From assembly GCA_023105745.1 (NCBI GenBank), contig JALGQZ010000004.1, positions 61,187,112 through 61,251,111 on the forward strand: a DNA stretch of 64,000 bases. Direction: 5' to 3'. Below are positions 1 to 13,039 of the stretch, in pieces (within the stretch, counting starts at the first letter, position 1; each line of letters starts with the position of its first letter). Source of the DNA: Austropuccinia psidii (Eukaryota; Basidiomycota; Pucciniomycetes; Pucciniales; Sphaerophragmiaceae). A program made the position numbers and the translations under genes. Below the pieces are notes generated by a model that was not told where the DNA came from, made no database searches, and saw only the letters and a list, made by a program, of their open reading frames with translations.

Positions 1-2699
1 GGCATATATAAGTACACTAGAATGCCATTTGGCATCAAGAATGCACCAGCCCACTTCCAAAGGATGATGGACACAATATTTCAAGATGAAATATTGGAAG
101 GCTGGATGGTGGTATATATTGATGATATCATTATATACTCAGAGACATGGGAGACCATGTGTAATACATAGACAGAGTACTAAGTAAATGCACACCCATA
201 AATCTCAAAATTTCACTTAAAAAATGCAATTTTGGCCAACAAGAGTTACTGGCTCTAGGAAATAAAGTCTCAGGTCTTAGTCTGGCAATTGACCAGAACA
301 AAGTAGCAGAAGTACTGCAAAAGGCAGTACGAAAAAGCATCAAAGAGATGAAATCCTTTCTTGGGTTTGCTAGCTACTATAGAAACCACATCAAAAGCTT
401 TGCACAAATAACTAGTAGTTTACACAAGTTATGTTCAAAAGATGTAGTTTTTTAAATAACCAAAGAAAGGAGGGATGCATATGAGAGGATCAGATATGAA
501 CTCACTAATGCACCTGTGCTCATCTTACCTGACTTTGAACTACCATTCAATTTATATATAGATGCAGCATGCAGTCAAGGCCTATGAGCAGCCCTTCACC
601 AAAGACAAATTGTGGATGGTGAACCAAGAGAAGGAGTGATTTGCTACATCTCAAGGCAGCTGAAAGATTCAGAAGCCAGGTATGGGGCCACCCAGACTGA
701 ATGTCTATGTCTAGTCTGGGCTCTAGAAAAACACCATTATTATCTGGAGGGTGCAGTCTTTGAAGTCTACACAGACTGCACAGCCTTGAAGGCTTTACTA
801 AACATGAATACTACAAATAGACACATGCTGAGATGGCAAATAGCCATCCAGAAGTATAGAGGGAACATGACCATCATATAAAAAGAAGGTAAAAGTCATA
901 ACAATGCAGATGGCCTTAGCAGATGGCCACTGGACAATGTCAAAAGAAATCCAGCTTATGACCCTGAAGTTGCAGCCAAGATTCCTATCCATTTCATGGA
1001 AATAGATAGGAAGAAGAACTTTAGATTTTCTGAATGGGCACCAGAGAGTGGTACCCCTGACAGTGGAAACACTGATTCAGAGGAGACAGAAACTCCAATA
1101 TTGGGAATAAGTTCCTCTGAACTGCACAATGAATTTTTTAGTGCAGTACTGCAGTCTTATGCCAAGCACAAACAGTGTGGCATACTACTACAACTCCTTC
1201 AACAAAAATACAGGAGTCCAGAACTGGAAGCCCAGCTGGAAGAACCCTGGTTGAGGGCCTATAAGGATAACAAGTTTTTCCTTATAGATGGCCTGCTCTA
1301 CCATAGGGAAAAGCAAACAAGTGCACTCACAGGGGTAGACAGAGACCACATTTCATTGATCCTGCAGGAATTCCATGACTGCCCCTATATGGGACACATG
1401 AGTGAAGACAGGACCAAAGAAAGGGTAGCAAGCACAGCTTGGTGGCCCAAGTGGGAGCAGGAGTTGAGTGAATACATCAACACCTGTGAAAGATGCCAAA
1501 GGGAAAACAGGAAACATGGGAAGAAGTATGGGTTACTTCAACACATAGAGGAACCCAAGCACCCATGGGAAACCATCAACATGGACTGGGTCACAGGACT
1601 TGTCCCAGGAGGCAAAGAGAACTTCAGTGCCTGCTTGATCATAGTTGATAGGTTCAGCAAGAGCATGAGGTGTCTACCATGCCACAAGGAAGACACAGCC
1701 ATGGATACTGCCCTGTTATTTTGGAATAACATCATATCTACCTGTGGAGTCCCTAAAATCATCATTAGTGATAGGGACCCAAAATTCACATCAGAATTTT
1801 GGACCAACTTGTATGACATGCTTGGCACCAAGCTTGCTTTTTCCACGGCTTACCATCCCCAAACAGATGGCCTAGCTGAGAGGATGATCCAGACTATGGA
1901 GGACATCCTTAGAAGGTTCTGTGCCTATGGCATGGAATACAAGGACCATGAAGGATACAACCATGACTGGTTTACCCTTCTACCAGCTGTCCAGCTGGCT
2001 TATAATACAAGTCAGCACTCTACAACAGGAAAAACACCTGCAGTGGTAGAGAAAGGGTGGAGTTACCTGTTGCCTGTGGATCACTTGAAGAAGAATCTTC
2101 TAACCATCCACCCCACAACCAAAGACTTCCATGATATATGGAAAAGGGCTTGTGACACAGCTGCCAAATGCATAGCTGAAGCAAAAGAATATAATAAGCA
2201 GAGGTGGGACAAGACACACATGGAACCTGACTTTAAGGAAGGGGACCAGGTACTAGTGTCCACACTGAACTTTAATAATCTTAAAGGACCCCAGAAGATG
2301 AGGGACTCATTTTTAGGGCCTTTCACTATCATTAGGTTGATAGGAAAGAATGCAGTGGAAGTCAAACTTACAGAGTAATTTTCCAGGAAGCACCCAGTCT
2401 TCCCAGTAAGTTTGGTCAAGCCATACTTCCAAACAGAGGAGGATAAATTCCCCTCCAGGAAGACAAACCCCACACCACCTGACATAGTGGAAGTTGAGGA
2501 CTTCCCAGGACCTGTGAGTAAGATCATCAGGGCCAGGAAGATCAGACTTGATGGGAAGGATCAAAGACAATACTTAGTCAGATTCAAACACCAGACAGCT
2601 GATAAAGACAAATGGTTAGCAGAAGATGCCATACCAGATGGGAACCGTCATCTAAGGAGATTCAGAGCCTCTAGGAGGACTGAACAGTCTCACCAATGA
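1..2699 (+). pseudogene. Family A (plus copy) Ty3/Gypsy pol: RT end, RNase H, integrase, chromodomain-like tail
   Basis: Degenerate 3' two thirds of a Ty3/Gypsy pol; the 5' part lies outside the window. Seen in order: RT core with a YIDD box near 110-130, RNase H around 530-930 (YIDA, then [11 protein letters not shown]), and integrase from about 996 with a zinc-binding HHCC region. The integrase DDE triad lies in NMDWVTG, SDRDPKF and TDGLAERM. A short chromodomain-like tail (YLVRF...W) ends at 2699. One frameshift lies near 160. In-frame stops occur at 453-455, 585-587, 879-881 and 2376-2378. The codon frame is otherwise continuous from 165 to 2699, so decay is recent relative to the minus copy of the same family. 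A purine tract and LTR follow directly. Confidence 0.9.
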
Positions 2700-2703
2700 T
2701 GAG

Positions 2704-2723
2704 CTTTTTTTAGAGGGAGGGTA
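2704..2723 (+). other. Polypurine tract of the plus family A element
   Basis: A T-run followed by AGAGGGAGGG ends at the LTR start TGTCAGCC. This is the expected plus-strand priming site between pol and the 3' LTR. Confidence 0.7.
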
Positions 2724-4090
2724 TGTCAGCCTGTGACTCAAAACCAGAGCACAAGCATGACAGCCAAAATACCATAAACCAATGGTATAGCCAAGATACC
2801 ACCAAAACATGGAACGGAGCCAAATCAGCTCAAAAGGTATCAAACGAAAGAGGAAACTCACCTCCTTCTGAAAACATAAGTCCCATCACCATAGGACAAG
2901 AAATAACAAAGTTATTGCTGAGCATAAACCTTAATTTTCACCTCTCATCTAGAATCTAGAAGGAGAGGCTTAACCCCATCAAATGGGTATTCAAAATGAA
3001 GCTCTAAGTCAGGGCTATCTAATGGTACCAGCCAAACTGAGCTAGCATCAGTATTACTTGAGTTATGGTCAAATTCAGGCCAAATAAGGGTGAACAAAAC
3101 ATTCACCTCTCATCTAACTTCTACAGTTTTAGTGTGGGATACTTGAAGTGGGGTCGTTTTGGAAAGGGAACAATCAGGGCTATCTGATGGTGCCATCCAC
3201 TTCTTCATATCTCACCTATAACAGAAGTTATGAGGCAAACAAGCTCAATAGAGATTTTTGCCTAAACCACGCCTATGTACAAAAATCTTGTACATGGGAT
3301 AACTTTGTCATATTTAATGATAACCATTGCAAATTGGGTATCATTGTGTAGAGCCCATACAGGGATATTCAATGAACCAACTTTGAGCATGATATCTCAA
3401 AAACTGACAGAGGTATGGCCATTTAAAGGTTATAATCCCACAATATGACCAATACAACTGTATTATGACAGGATACAGTTGTACTCTGATTATGAGGTGT
3501 CAAATAGACAAAGAAGCATGTTAATACTTCAATACCTCATAATTTAGTCAATACTGGGGTCCCATACAGTTTCTGTACAGCATTCTATGCGTCATACACG
3601 TCAGAATCAGGCTGTGAGGTCCCCAGATGAAAATTTTCATCCTGTATTGGTGAAAACTGCCTAGATGTGGTTTCAAAACCACATCTGAGCCCAATACAGG
3701 GCATACAGGCTATTTTCAAACCACAAGTCAGTACTAGAGAGTGAAAAATCTTCACTTCCTCTACGTGGAAAGGTCTAGCACCCTTTCCACCCCATTTCAG
3801 GATAAAAAGGAAGCTTTTCACAGCCAGAATTGTCTCCTCATCCTGCTCTTGAATACCCTATGTAGTAAACTGTCAAAAACAGTTTTACTTTTGGGTAATA
3901 AGCAGGTATACTCTTAGTTTAAAGTATTGTAGTCTTGATTATTGTAACCCAACAGGTAAAGCTGCACCCAGGGCTTTCAACAGCGCTCACCACCACTATA
4001 TTCCTTATAGTAAAGCCCTTTTATTATTAAATTAATCCATCCTTAACCCTTATAAAAACATTTTAAACTATTTTCCACATGTCACAGTCA
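2724..4090 (+). repeat. Family A LTR (plus orientation)
   Basis: 1367 bp, beginning TGTCAGCCTGTGACTC and ending TGTCACAGTCA, with TG...CA ends. Both ends are matched in reverse complement by the LTR at 10765-12211. It directly follows pol and a purine tract, so it serves as the 3' LTR of the copy at 1-2699. No target-site duplication can be tested because the other LTR is off the window. The sequence after it looks like leader rather than genomic flank. Confidence 0.8.
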
Positions 4091-4148
4091 TAGGTTTAGC
4101 TGTAAATAACTTTATTACCACTTCAACATAGACTCAGCCTGACATGTG
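4091..4148 (+). other. Leader remnant of a family A element
   Basis: The bases after the LTR, especially around 4123-4144, match the reverse complement of the leader beside the other family A LTR (10690-10764), with about 20 of 22 positions equal in the best block. The family leader therefore continues about 55 bp past this LTR, then abruptly meets minus-strand pol. Confidence 0.5.
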
Positions 4149-5996
4149 TCCTATTTATAAACCTCTCTAACTTTCTCAAAGAATTTAGTCCCAATATCAG
4201 TGATTTTAATAGCCCCAATTGGAATAAGTGGGTCTGCTTCCAAAGGCACATAAGCTGTGTTATCAGTAGTATTGGCCTATTCCCAGCTACTAATTTCAAC
4301 AACATTCTTATCAATACTTTCTGATTTATGAACTATTGTCATTTTACCTCTATATTTGTGCATGGCTATCTGCCATCTCAACATATTTCTGTTGGGTGTT
4401 TTCATGTTAAGCAGTGACTTTATGGCATTAAAATCAGTTATCACCTCAGAAACACTTCCATCAAGATAATAGTGTAATCTTGCAAGTGCCCATACCAAAC
4501 ATAAGCACTCCATTTGGCTTCCAACATATCTTTCTTCTGTTGGTTTTATTTGCCCTGAGATATAACCAACTGGTCCTTCTGTAGGTTTGTCATCAATAAT
4601 TTGTACTTGATGTAGGGCTTCCCCAAGTGCATCTTCACATTCTTCAATGTACAAATCAAAAGGTATATTTCAATATTCCATAAGGAGCAAGGGTGCTTCT
4701 GTAAGAGCATTCCTTATCTTCTCATAAGCTTTTATTACTTCCTGTGTCATCTCAAATACTGTATGTTGATCACAGATTCTATATAGTGACTTGGCTATAA
4801 TTGCATGGTCTTTCAGGTTTTGCCTGTATAAGCTGGAAAATCCAAGAAATGACATCATTTCTTTCTTATTTTAAGTTATTGGCTTAAGTAACACTGCTGC
4901 TACTTTATTCTTTTCAATACCCAAGCTTAAACCAGACACAATATGTCACAATTCTTTAAGTTCTTCAAAGCCAAAGTTTCATTTCTTGAGTAAAATCTTC
5001 ATATTTACTCCTGCAACTTTTTTAAGTACTCTTGAAAGCCTTTCAAGGTGCAAAGACCATGAATCTTAACATATGATTACATCACCAATATAAATGATGC
5101 ACCATACTTCAGATAATTCTGTAGGGAAGATGGTATTCATCATTCTTTAATAAGGAGATGGAGAATTTTTAATACCAAATGGGACTCTAAGATACTCATA
5201 AATACCACAGTGAGTGAGAATTCTAAATAATATCTTGGCTTTGGGTGTCAAAACATTTTTACTAAAGCCTGTTAATGCATCCATGGAGGTTGTATACTTG
5301 TATTTGGATAATTGGGTCAAAGTTTATTGGATTCTAGGAATTGGATACCTATCTGGAACTGTGTAGGTATTTAATACTCTAAAATCTCCAACCATTTTTG
5401 ATTTATCATTATTCCAAGCAATAATAACAGGAGTTGGCACTTCAAATTCTTCTTTATGGCCTACTTTTCTTAGCAAACCAAATTGTATCAGCTCTTGGAT
5501 ATATTCTCTCAAGGCTTCTCTAGCTGCGGGGCTTTCTAGGTAAGCTGGTCTTCCAAGTACTGGAGGGTATGATCTGTCAATATTAAGAGTGATATCTACT
5601 TCATGCCCTCTAGAAACTCCTAATGGTTCACTATCTGAATCAAATGCATTTCTATATGTGCATAACACATCAAAAATCTCACACCCCATCTTGGATAATA
5701 ATGATGGATTAATATGTGCTTCAACACAGTTATCAGTCACAAATTTCTCTTTGTAAGTATCTTTAAACTACTGATATTTGTTTGTAAATATTAGAAACGG
5801 AAAATCTTTGTCTTTTCTTTTCTCAAATTGTAAAATATCTATGTTTAGGGTTATTTATTTCAATACCATAAATATTTAAGTAATCATTTCTAATAATGAT
5901 ATGTTGAAATGTAAAATTGTCCATTACTACTATCTCTGTCTTCATTATTACACTTCCTGCAGTGTGTGGAAAAACAAGATTAATATCCAATATTCC
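4149..5996 (-). pseudogene. Family A (minus copy) pol: protease end, RT, RNase H, integrase start
   Basis: Heavily decayed minus-strand pol that continues the ORF at 8032-9592 across the solo LTR. From high to low coordinates: the second half of the protease region (about 5996-5760); the RT N-terminus with [17 protein letters not shown] (5740-5324); an RT active site that reads YIGD instead of YIDD near 5080; the RT connection with MMSFLGFSSLYRQ (4858-4670); and RNase H (4654-4277). The last recognisable residues are the start of the integrase linker (TDIGTKFFEKV), ending near 4149, where plus-strand leader begins. It contains several stops and frameshifts. Confidence 0.85.
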
Positions 5997-6001
5997 CAAA
6001 G

Positions 6002-8026
6002 TGTGAGCCTTTGAGATATGACCACATACCCAATAAGGTCACAAAAAAGATTAATAATAATTATACCTTTAATATAATTATATTAAAATTACTTAGAATA
6101 ATTATACTTTGAAAATAATTACTTAAATATACAAAAAATACCATAAATTGGTACAAAAATTGGTTTAACTCAAAAACCAATGAATCAACATGTAAAATAA
6201 ATTATACCGTTGGATTCCCCATGGAAAAATACACATATACCATTTTTATGGCATATCTGTAAAGCCAATACTTAAGGAATTATAAGGTATAATACCTTAT
6301 AAAAACCATAAAACCTTATTTATCTCAAAAACTAATGAAACAACATGAGGAATAAATTGTACCAGTGGATTCCCCACAAAAATCCACATATAAAACAATT
6401 AATAAGCTAATTTCCAATGTTAATACTTAAGGAATTATCCTGAATATATGCACTTTTTTGGTCAACGCATATATTCAAGGATCATAGCTAATATCTTCTA
6501 AACTATACATGATAGAATGATGAACCAAAAATAAAGTTACCACGTAATTACTGTAAGAACACAGATATGAACTTTATTTTACAAATTATAAACAAGGTTA
6601 AAACCTATGATGAATTATTGATAAAAATCAACAGAGCTGTTGACCACTTTGTTGTGAAAGTGTTCCAAACTTAAAAAAAAGTACACAGTTAGATTCTCCT
6701 AGTTTATTCGTGAAGAATGATGTAATTTTTATTATTAAATTCAGGGTATAACCCCCTGAAATCAAGGTTTGAAGTTTAAAATATTGAATTTCGACAGAAA
6801 AGATGAGTTACAAAAAAAATCATCAAAATTAGAGTTTTGATGATGTAATGAAAAGCTCTTGGCAGCATAATAAGGTTATGTCAGGCTATCAGAATTCACT
6901 CTCTGAATTACTGTAGCGTGAAAACCCTAAAAGTTATTGAGGATCAAAGTTTGAGCTTAAATTGAGCTGTTATGATCACATACTGTAACCTTAAATTAAG
7001 TTTAACAGTCTTAAGAGTGATACAATTGGTGAATACTATTAGTTTATGATTAAAACTAATAAAATCCACGAAATTTGGGGTTCTGCCAAGCCTCTGATGT
7101 CATCACACTTAGAGTTATAGTGATAACTCTAAATAATGGTGTAATAATGATGTAATATGGTTTGATCATGATGTAATCACCCTCAAACCTTAAAATATTG
7201 ATCAATTCCAGTGGATATGATCAGTACACGTCTACTAGAAGCCTGTTGGACTCTAGGAGGGAGGTATTTACTATAAATAGAGCTCTTTTTACTCTGTTTT
7301 CCCCTCAGACGCATCAAAAACATTAAATCAATTAAATCAAAGGTAATTTCTTTATTCTTTATATATAAAACTGTTATATTATTAAAGACCAAAGACCAAC
7401 TTGCTATAATCATCTATTTTGACGTGATTAAATCATTTATTTAATTGTTTTTGTTAAAAATCTCTCTAAAAACTCATTTCCACGTAAAATCAAGAAATTT
7501 AGTAATTTTCTTTATTTTTTATTGTAAATACAATTTGAAAAAGTTGTATTATATTCTTTTGGCGTAAAATATCTCAAAATTATTATTTTAAGTGTTAAAA
7601 GTAGGTTATTTCATCTTATTATAATAATTTCTCTCTTATTATTACTCTTAATAATTCTTAATTAATATAAATAGTATTTATATTAATATATAACTTTAAT
7701 ATTAGTAATATTATTGTTATTAATTGTTTTTTATTTATAAAAAACAGTTTTTTACGCCTTTATTATTTGTTGGTAACAATAATAAAGAGATTTATAATAT
7801 ATTAATTATTTTATATTAATATATTATTTATAATATTATAATTTCATATAATATTAATTATATTATTATATTTATTTAATAATATAATATTTTTACGCCA
7901 TAATAATAATATTTCTTTATTATTATTATTATTTTAATCTTATTTATTTCAATTATAAGGACATTCAGAGTACAATAAGTAAAAAATTAGTAATTTTTAC
8001 TTATTGTTTCATAGTCAAACCTTACA
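6002..8026 (+). repeat. Solo LTR, 2.0-kb family, in the minus family A element
   Basis: 2025 bp from TGTGAGCCTTTG to CAAACCTTACA, flanked by the perfect 5-bp duplication CAAAG at 5997-6001 and 8027-8031. No internal region is present, so it is a solo LTR left by LTR-LTR recombination. A TATAAATA box at 7272-7279 and the TGTGAGCC start shared with element B set the orientation. A very AT-rich, low-complexity stretch runs from about 7500 to 7950. The other copy is at 38550-40573 in reverse orientation. Confidence 0.92.
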
Positions 8027-8031
8027 CAAAG

Positions 8032-9592
8032 GGTACATATTATTGCTGGCACTACTAAATTTCATACCCTCTATTGGTAATTGATGGTTCTTCCATTCAT
8101 GTAGTAAGACTTCAACATAGTATTTTCCTATTCAAGTGAAAAATGCTCCTGTGTCCAGATTTACTTTGGCCTCAACATCATTCATCAGGATTGATGTGAT
8201 ACAAGCTGTTCCAGAAGTGTAACCTTTGCCCTTAGAATTTTTAGTATGACACCTTCTGTAATCCCGGATATTGATCACGTTATAGTAATTGTCACTATAT
8301 TTTGGTAAGTGAGTATGGACTTCAGTTACTTCAAATAAAGCTTTATTGTTTTAAGTGGGATAGTCTTCTACTTGTGTGTCTTCAGAAATTTCAGAATTTC
8401 TTTTAGATTCTTCTTTCTCCTCAGAATGCTGAACCTCTTCAATGACTTTAACTTCATTGATTTTAGTATTTTTGGTGCAAGTGCTGGCTAAATGTGAGGT
8501 GCTTCCAAATGTGCACTTCAAGACAGGTTTTTCAGGTCTTTTATCCTCTCTGGAAATTTTTGGGACCATTTTTTACTCCATAGGGTTTCTAGTCCAGGTT
8601 TTACCAATTCTTGTCCTAGTAATGATATCTTCCATTCCATTAATTTAGTCCTCTGTTGAAAAGGGCTCAACAAATCTGCACTTGATAGAATGTTCTATTT
8701 CTCCTCCACATTTTCTCAATACTTTCATATTGATAATTGAGTCAGACATATCTGGGTGTAAAGCAGATAATCTGTCTTTCTGTTTAAGGAACCAATTAAG
8801 TGTTTTATCCTTTTCCAAGTTCAAAATAGTGCTTTCAAAAGCATTTTCCATTTTGAATCTCCAAGGATTATTGGCCTATTTGGTGCTTATTTCATTTTCC
8901 CACCAAATCCAATCATGTTTACCATGGGCTTGTATCATCTTTTAATACCATTTCTTTGCAGTTCTGGTAAACAAGTAGTGTAATTTTCCCAGTATCATTT
9001 CACTAGGTATATGAAAATCTTCTTGAAAAATATCAATTTTTCTAATGAACTCAATATGGTTATATTCACCTTTACAGGAGAATGTTTTCCATTCTTCTAG
9101 TTTGGGAATACCTGTTGCACAAATTTCATTTTCTCCTATAAAAGGGGTTAAGCTTTCTTTCACAAGGTTTTTCTTCAGGAAAAGGTGTAGAATGTCTGGG
9201 CATATGTGAATTTGCTTCATAATTATTATGAATTTTCTCTAAATATGAAATTATTCCATTCTTTAATTTATTCCCCTTTCTATCACTTCTTGCCAAATGT
9301 GTGGCAAAAAAATTTATATTGTCAACTATTTCTACAACATGAGTTCTCAAACTGTGAGTTTTTCATCAGTTTTAGTCTCTAATTCATCATTGTGTACTTG
9401 ATTTTTTCTCTCAATTCTGTCAAATGTATTGAAAATTGACTCCAGTCTGGCATTTTTCACTTTACACTATTGAGTGAAATTTCTGTAATTATTTCTTAAG
9501 TCATTGATATTTGATGTTAATTTCTATAATTCTTTCTTGAATTTCCCAAGTTGTACATCAATACTATATTTAATATTTTTTATTTCATACAT
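8032..9592 (-). pseudogene. Family A (minus copy) ORF2 start: coiled region, gag capsid, zinc knuckle, protease start
   Basis: 5' portion of the gag-pol frame of the minus family A element. It starts at the ATG at 9592-9590, which overlaps the ORF1 stop. Capsid-like sequence (GEYNHIEFIRKIDIF, near 9060) corresponds to the same region of element B (GEYDHMEFIRGID). A decayed zinc knuckle lies near 8480-8520. The protease begins near 8240 with an LDTGAF active site at about 8145-8165. Several frameshifts and stops are present. The protease is interrupted by the solo LTR insertion at CAAAG. Confidence 0.8.
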
Positions 9593-10556
9593 TATTTGCA
9601 TAGAAAAGTCCTGTTCATCCTTTCCTGATGCTTGGCTGTGAATTCCATAAGAGGTCTGGCAATATTGAATACACTGTCCACGACTGAAGGCTCCAATTTG
9701 GGGATCCTGTACCCTTGTGGGTAAGGTATGTGCCAATTGGCTTTTCCTTGATTGTTCTTGGGACCTCTCTGCTTCTTCTGAGGTCTTTTGGGCTTGTCTT
9801 TAGACACTTCAGGAGCTGGTTGATGCCACTTGGCCTTATTTCTCCAAATCTGGGGTCATTACCAACTCCTTCTTCTGGTCTATGGATAAAAGACCTTGGT
9901 TCTTCAACCAATTCTTTATCTTTTTGACCTTGTCTTTTCAAGAAAATGGACTCTATCATCTTAAGATTTCTATGGTCTTCTCCTAAAATAAAAAGCTCTT
10001 GATGTTTAATTATGATTTCATAGCCCCCTTCCAAAGGCTTGGGCATATTTCCCACTCCTCTTCCTTGGCTGCTCTGTTCCAGTTTGTGTACTGAAACTGA
10101 TATATTTCTATGGCTGCCACTTGGAGATGGTTCAGCCCTTGAAAAATTACCTTGAATAGGTTCAGGCTCAGAGTTAATGTCAAAGCTTTTAGTTACAAAC
10201 CTTGGGGAATGGGGGGAAACTCTGGCATCCTCCATAAATGTCTTTCTTGAGGAAGACTTGCCAGATTTGGATCTGGTCTTGCCTCTTCCCTGTCCACATA
10301 CATATGGTTGGACTGAATAGTTGCTTCCATTTTTGGTATTCACCATTTTCATTTCAATTGAAGTAAAAATAAAGAATAAAGACATAAAACACACACCTTT
10401 GGGTGGTTGCTTGGATATTTCTGCTTTGAATAAAGTGCCTCTTTCAGAAATTTTCACTTCAATGCTATCTTCAGATTCTGCTTCTGAAGATTCTGAACTG
10501 GTAATATATCTCTTACTGAGCTTGTCACCATCTGCAATGTATTCAATTAAGGACAT
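9592..10556 (-). pseudogene. Family A (minus copy) ORF1, upstream of gag
   Basis: Two overlapping open stretches (10556-9615 and 9807-9592) make up an ORF upstream of gag. The N-terminus is acidic and Ser-rich. The C-terminus has YPQGYRIPK...NIARPLMEF, matching YSQGYKIPK...QMARTMMKL in element B ORF1. It ends in TAATG at 9594-9590: the stop TAA overlaps the ATG of the next frame. A donor-like GTGTGT near 10398 and an acceptor near 10325 sit where element B has its intron. Function is not recognised. The related predicted proteins I recall are from a rust fungus. Confidence 0.65.
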
Positions 10557-10764
10557 TAGATAAAAAATGATAAAAGAGAAATTATTTTTTATACTTTTTA
10601 ATTTTGATCATTTTTTATATTGGAAAAAATATTCTTTTTAAAGAAAAAAATGGAATTTAAGATGTTGAATCAAAATTAATTCAGGATAACTCAAAGAATA
10701 ATACTATACGTGTCAGGGTGAGTCTATGTAGTAGCTTAAAAATAGTAAATACAAGCTAGCACTA
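10557..10764 (-). other. Leader of the minus family A element
   Basis: AT-rich untranslated stretch between the LTR end and ORF1. Its LTR-proximal part matches 4091-4144 in reverse. No TGG-type primer-binding site is obvious beside the LTR. Confidence 0.55.
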
Positions 10765-12211
10765 TGACTGTGACACATCAAAATAAATAAAAATAAAGTC
10801 TTCAGGTCCTACTGCTACGTGGTAACAGTGGTGATGAGTCTATTGAGGACCTGGGTTGCAATGCTCTGATATCTTTGACTGTAAAGAAACACTACAATAA
10901 TTATATTCTAATTATATCTTTAATAATTCTAAGGACACTACTGATGAATAACAGTCTTGTCACGTAAGAATATTGGTAAAGTAAGATAAGATGATGGGTT
11001 TTCAAGGGGAAAACCCTTCTTTTTATATCTTTCAAGACTGTCAAGAGTTATTAGCTCTTCACACGTCAGTGGAGTGAAAATTTTCACTCCAGTGGTCAGT
11101 CTGTGGTTCTGGATCCTCAATTCTGACGTCAATATAGACAGAATTGTGGTTTTGGAACCACAAATGATCATTCTGGATCAATACAGGGTGAAAAAACTTT
11201 TCACCTGCCACGTCAGCACTTGGATGACGTTGTTCTGGTGTCTGTATGATCAATATTAGTCATTCTGGGCGGGTTTAAGCTTTAAATAACCATTATTTTA
11301 AGTATCAAGACTGTACTGGTTGGTACAGGTTTGGTACAGACCAGTATTGGTCAAAATACTTCCAACCAAGATATCTCAGTCAGTTTTTGAGATATCAAGA
11401 AACCAAGAGCACATAATTGAAGGGCTTAATGAGCTCTTCAATTTGGTATGCTTCATGTTTACCCTTCTTGCAAATAGCAAAAGTTATAAGGGTTTTAAGT
11501 TTCTGGATGTAATTTTGTACATCAGTATGAGGCTTCAAAAACTTCCATGCTAGATATCTTCTTCAATTTGAAAGATATCTGTATTCTGATGATACATTTT
11601 TGTAGGGCTTGATTAGCTCTACAGTTTGGTATATTACACTGTACAGTTGTATGAGTGTATGCCAAAGATACAGGGGTTTGTTTATTTTCTTGTTTTCAGA
11701 ATATCTGTATTTTGGGTATTAAACCTTTGAACCAAGATCCCTCAGTCAATTTAAGAGATACAGAGGTCTAAGGTGTCTCAAATTAAAGCTCTTGTTGAGA
11801 TCTTTAATTTGGTTATACTTTTGTACAGTTTTGTACAAGCCCTCTTTGACTTTCAGGGGGACTTGGTTTTGAAAATGAGGTTATATGGTATCTCCAGTTG
11901 TAGTGGTGTTACAACAACATGGATGATATCATTGTGTAGCTCTCTATGTGAGCTTTAAGAAAAATACCATTTTGGTATAGAATAACTTAAGTATGCATAA
12001 GTTAGATGAGAGGTGAAAATAAGGGTTTTGACTTGTTTATTCTCCTCTAGGTTTCCTTATTCTGTTTGGATAAGGTTGGTGTTTAATTTAAGAGGATTGT
12101 TTTCTCTTAATTATTACCTGTATTGACTATGTTTGTTCAATACTTGTCATACCATTATTTATGGTATGTTGGATGTCATGCTAGTGCTCTGTTTTGAGTC
12201 ACAGGCTGACA
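10765..12211 (-). repeat. Family A LTR (minus orientation, 5' LTR of the minus copy)
   Basis: 1447 bp. On the minus strand it begins TGTCAGCCTGTGACTC and ends GTGTCACAGTCA, the same ends as the LTR at 2724-4090. It lies upstream of ORF1 and gag on the minus strand, so it is the 5' LTR. Its matching 3' LTR is missing, because the element is cut at about 4149. Confidence 0.82.
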
Positions 12212-12421
12212 ATACGTTTTTGGATCTGAGAAAGGCACATGTAAAACAGTATAAAATTAAACCAAATTCCTTGATGAAAAATATTTTAGAAAAAATTTCA
12301 AAGATAAAAGTAATTTCAACTTTGAATTGAAAGAAAAAGATTATTAAACTAATATATGCTTGAGCTTGAAAATATTCTAATTAAGGTTACAAGGTTCAAA
12401 AAACACAGCCAGGCACCCAAA
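12212..12421 (-). other. Possible leader fragment of an older LTR element
   Basis: AT-rich, no coding signal. The bases next to 12422 read, on the minus strand, TGGGTGCCTGGCTGTG, the position and style of a primer-binding site. Nothing else is recognised. Confidence 0.3.
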
Positions 12422-12999
12422 TGTAAGATGTGTCTATGAAACTTTTTGTAATATTACTATTAATCAACAGTACTATGACCATTCTTATGAAATATAATAA
12501 TAATAATAATTATAACCACAACTAAATGATTGATGAATTGATTATTTCTTTTAGTTGTTATACACTACTAGGAATTATAAAAGTAATCAGTCATTGTCTA
12601 AAAGAATTATTTAATAATAAAATGATTTTAGTATATATCATCTTTTGCAAGAATAATTATAAATATAATTCTTGAAGAAAACTAATACTAGAGAAAAATC
12701 TTAAGAATTGATTAAAACCACTGACCGATACTCCAAGAGAATCATGAAAAGAATTGGTAGAGAGATTTGACAGATAAATTGTGGATTTAAAAGATCCAAA
12801 TTTATTTAAAACAGTATGAAACCAGATTATAGTTTTTTTCTATTATTTCATGTCTTTCTGATTTATTCTGCGATAATTAAACATTTCAAAGAATTTTGGA
12901 CTAATATTTGCTTGTTGGTAATAAAGGTATAATTGGATAATAAGATGATTTGAAAAAAACAGCAAGGGGAGGCCTCTTTTAAGTCGAAAATAGCTCACA
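12422..12999 (-). repeat. Old, short LTR related to the B family
   Basis: On the minus strand it begins TGTGAGCT (12999) and ends CATCTTACA (12422), resembling the TGTGAGCC...CCTTACA ends of the B and solo-LTR families. A TGG-type primer-binding site candidate follows. About 578 bp, so shorter than the other LTRs. The assignment rests on the ends only. Confidence 0.4.
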
Positions 13000-13039
13000 G
13001 AGGTGTGAAATGGATCAAACTAAAAGCCCAGTGAGTAAT

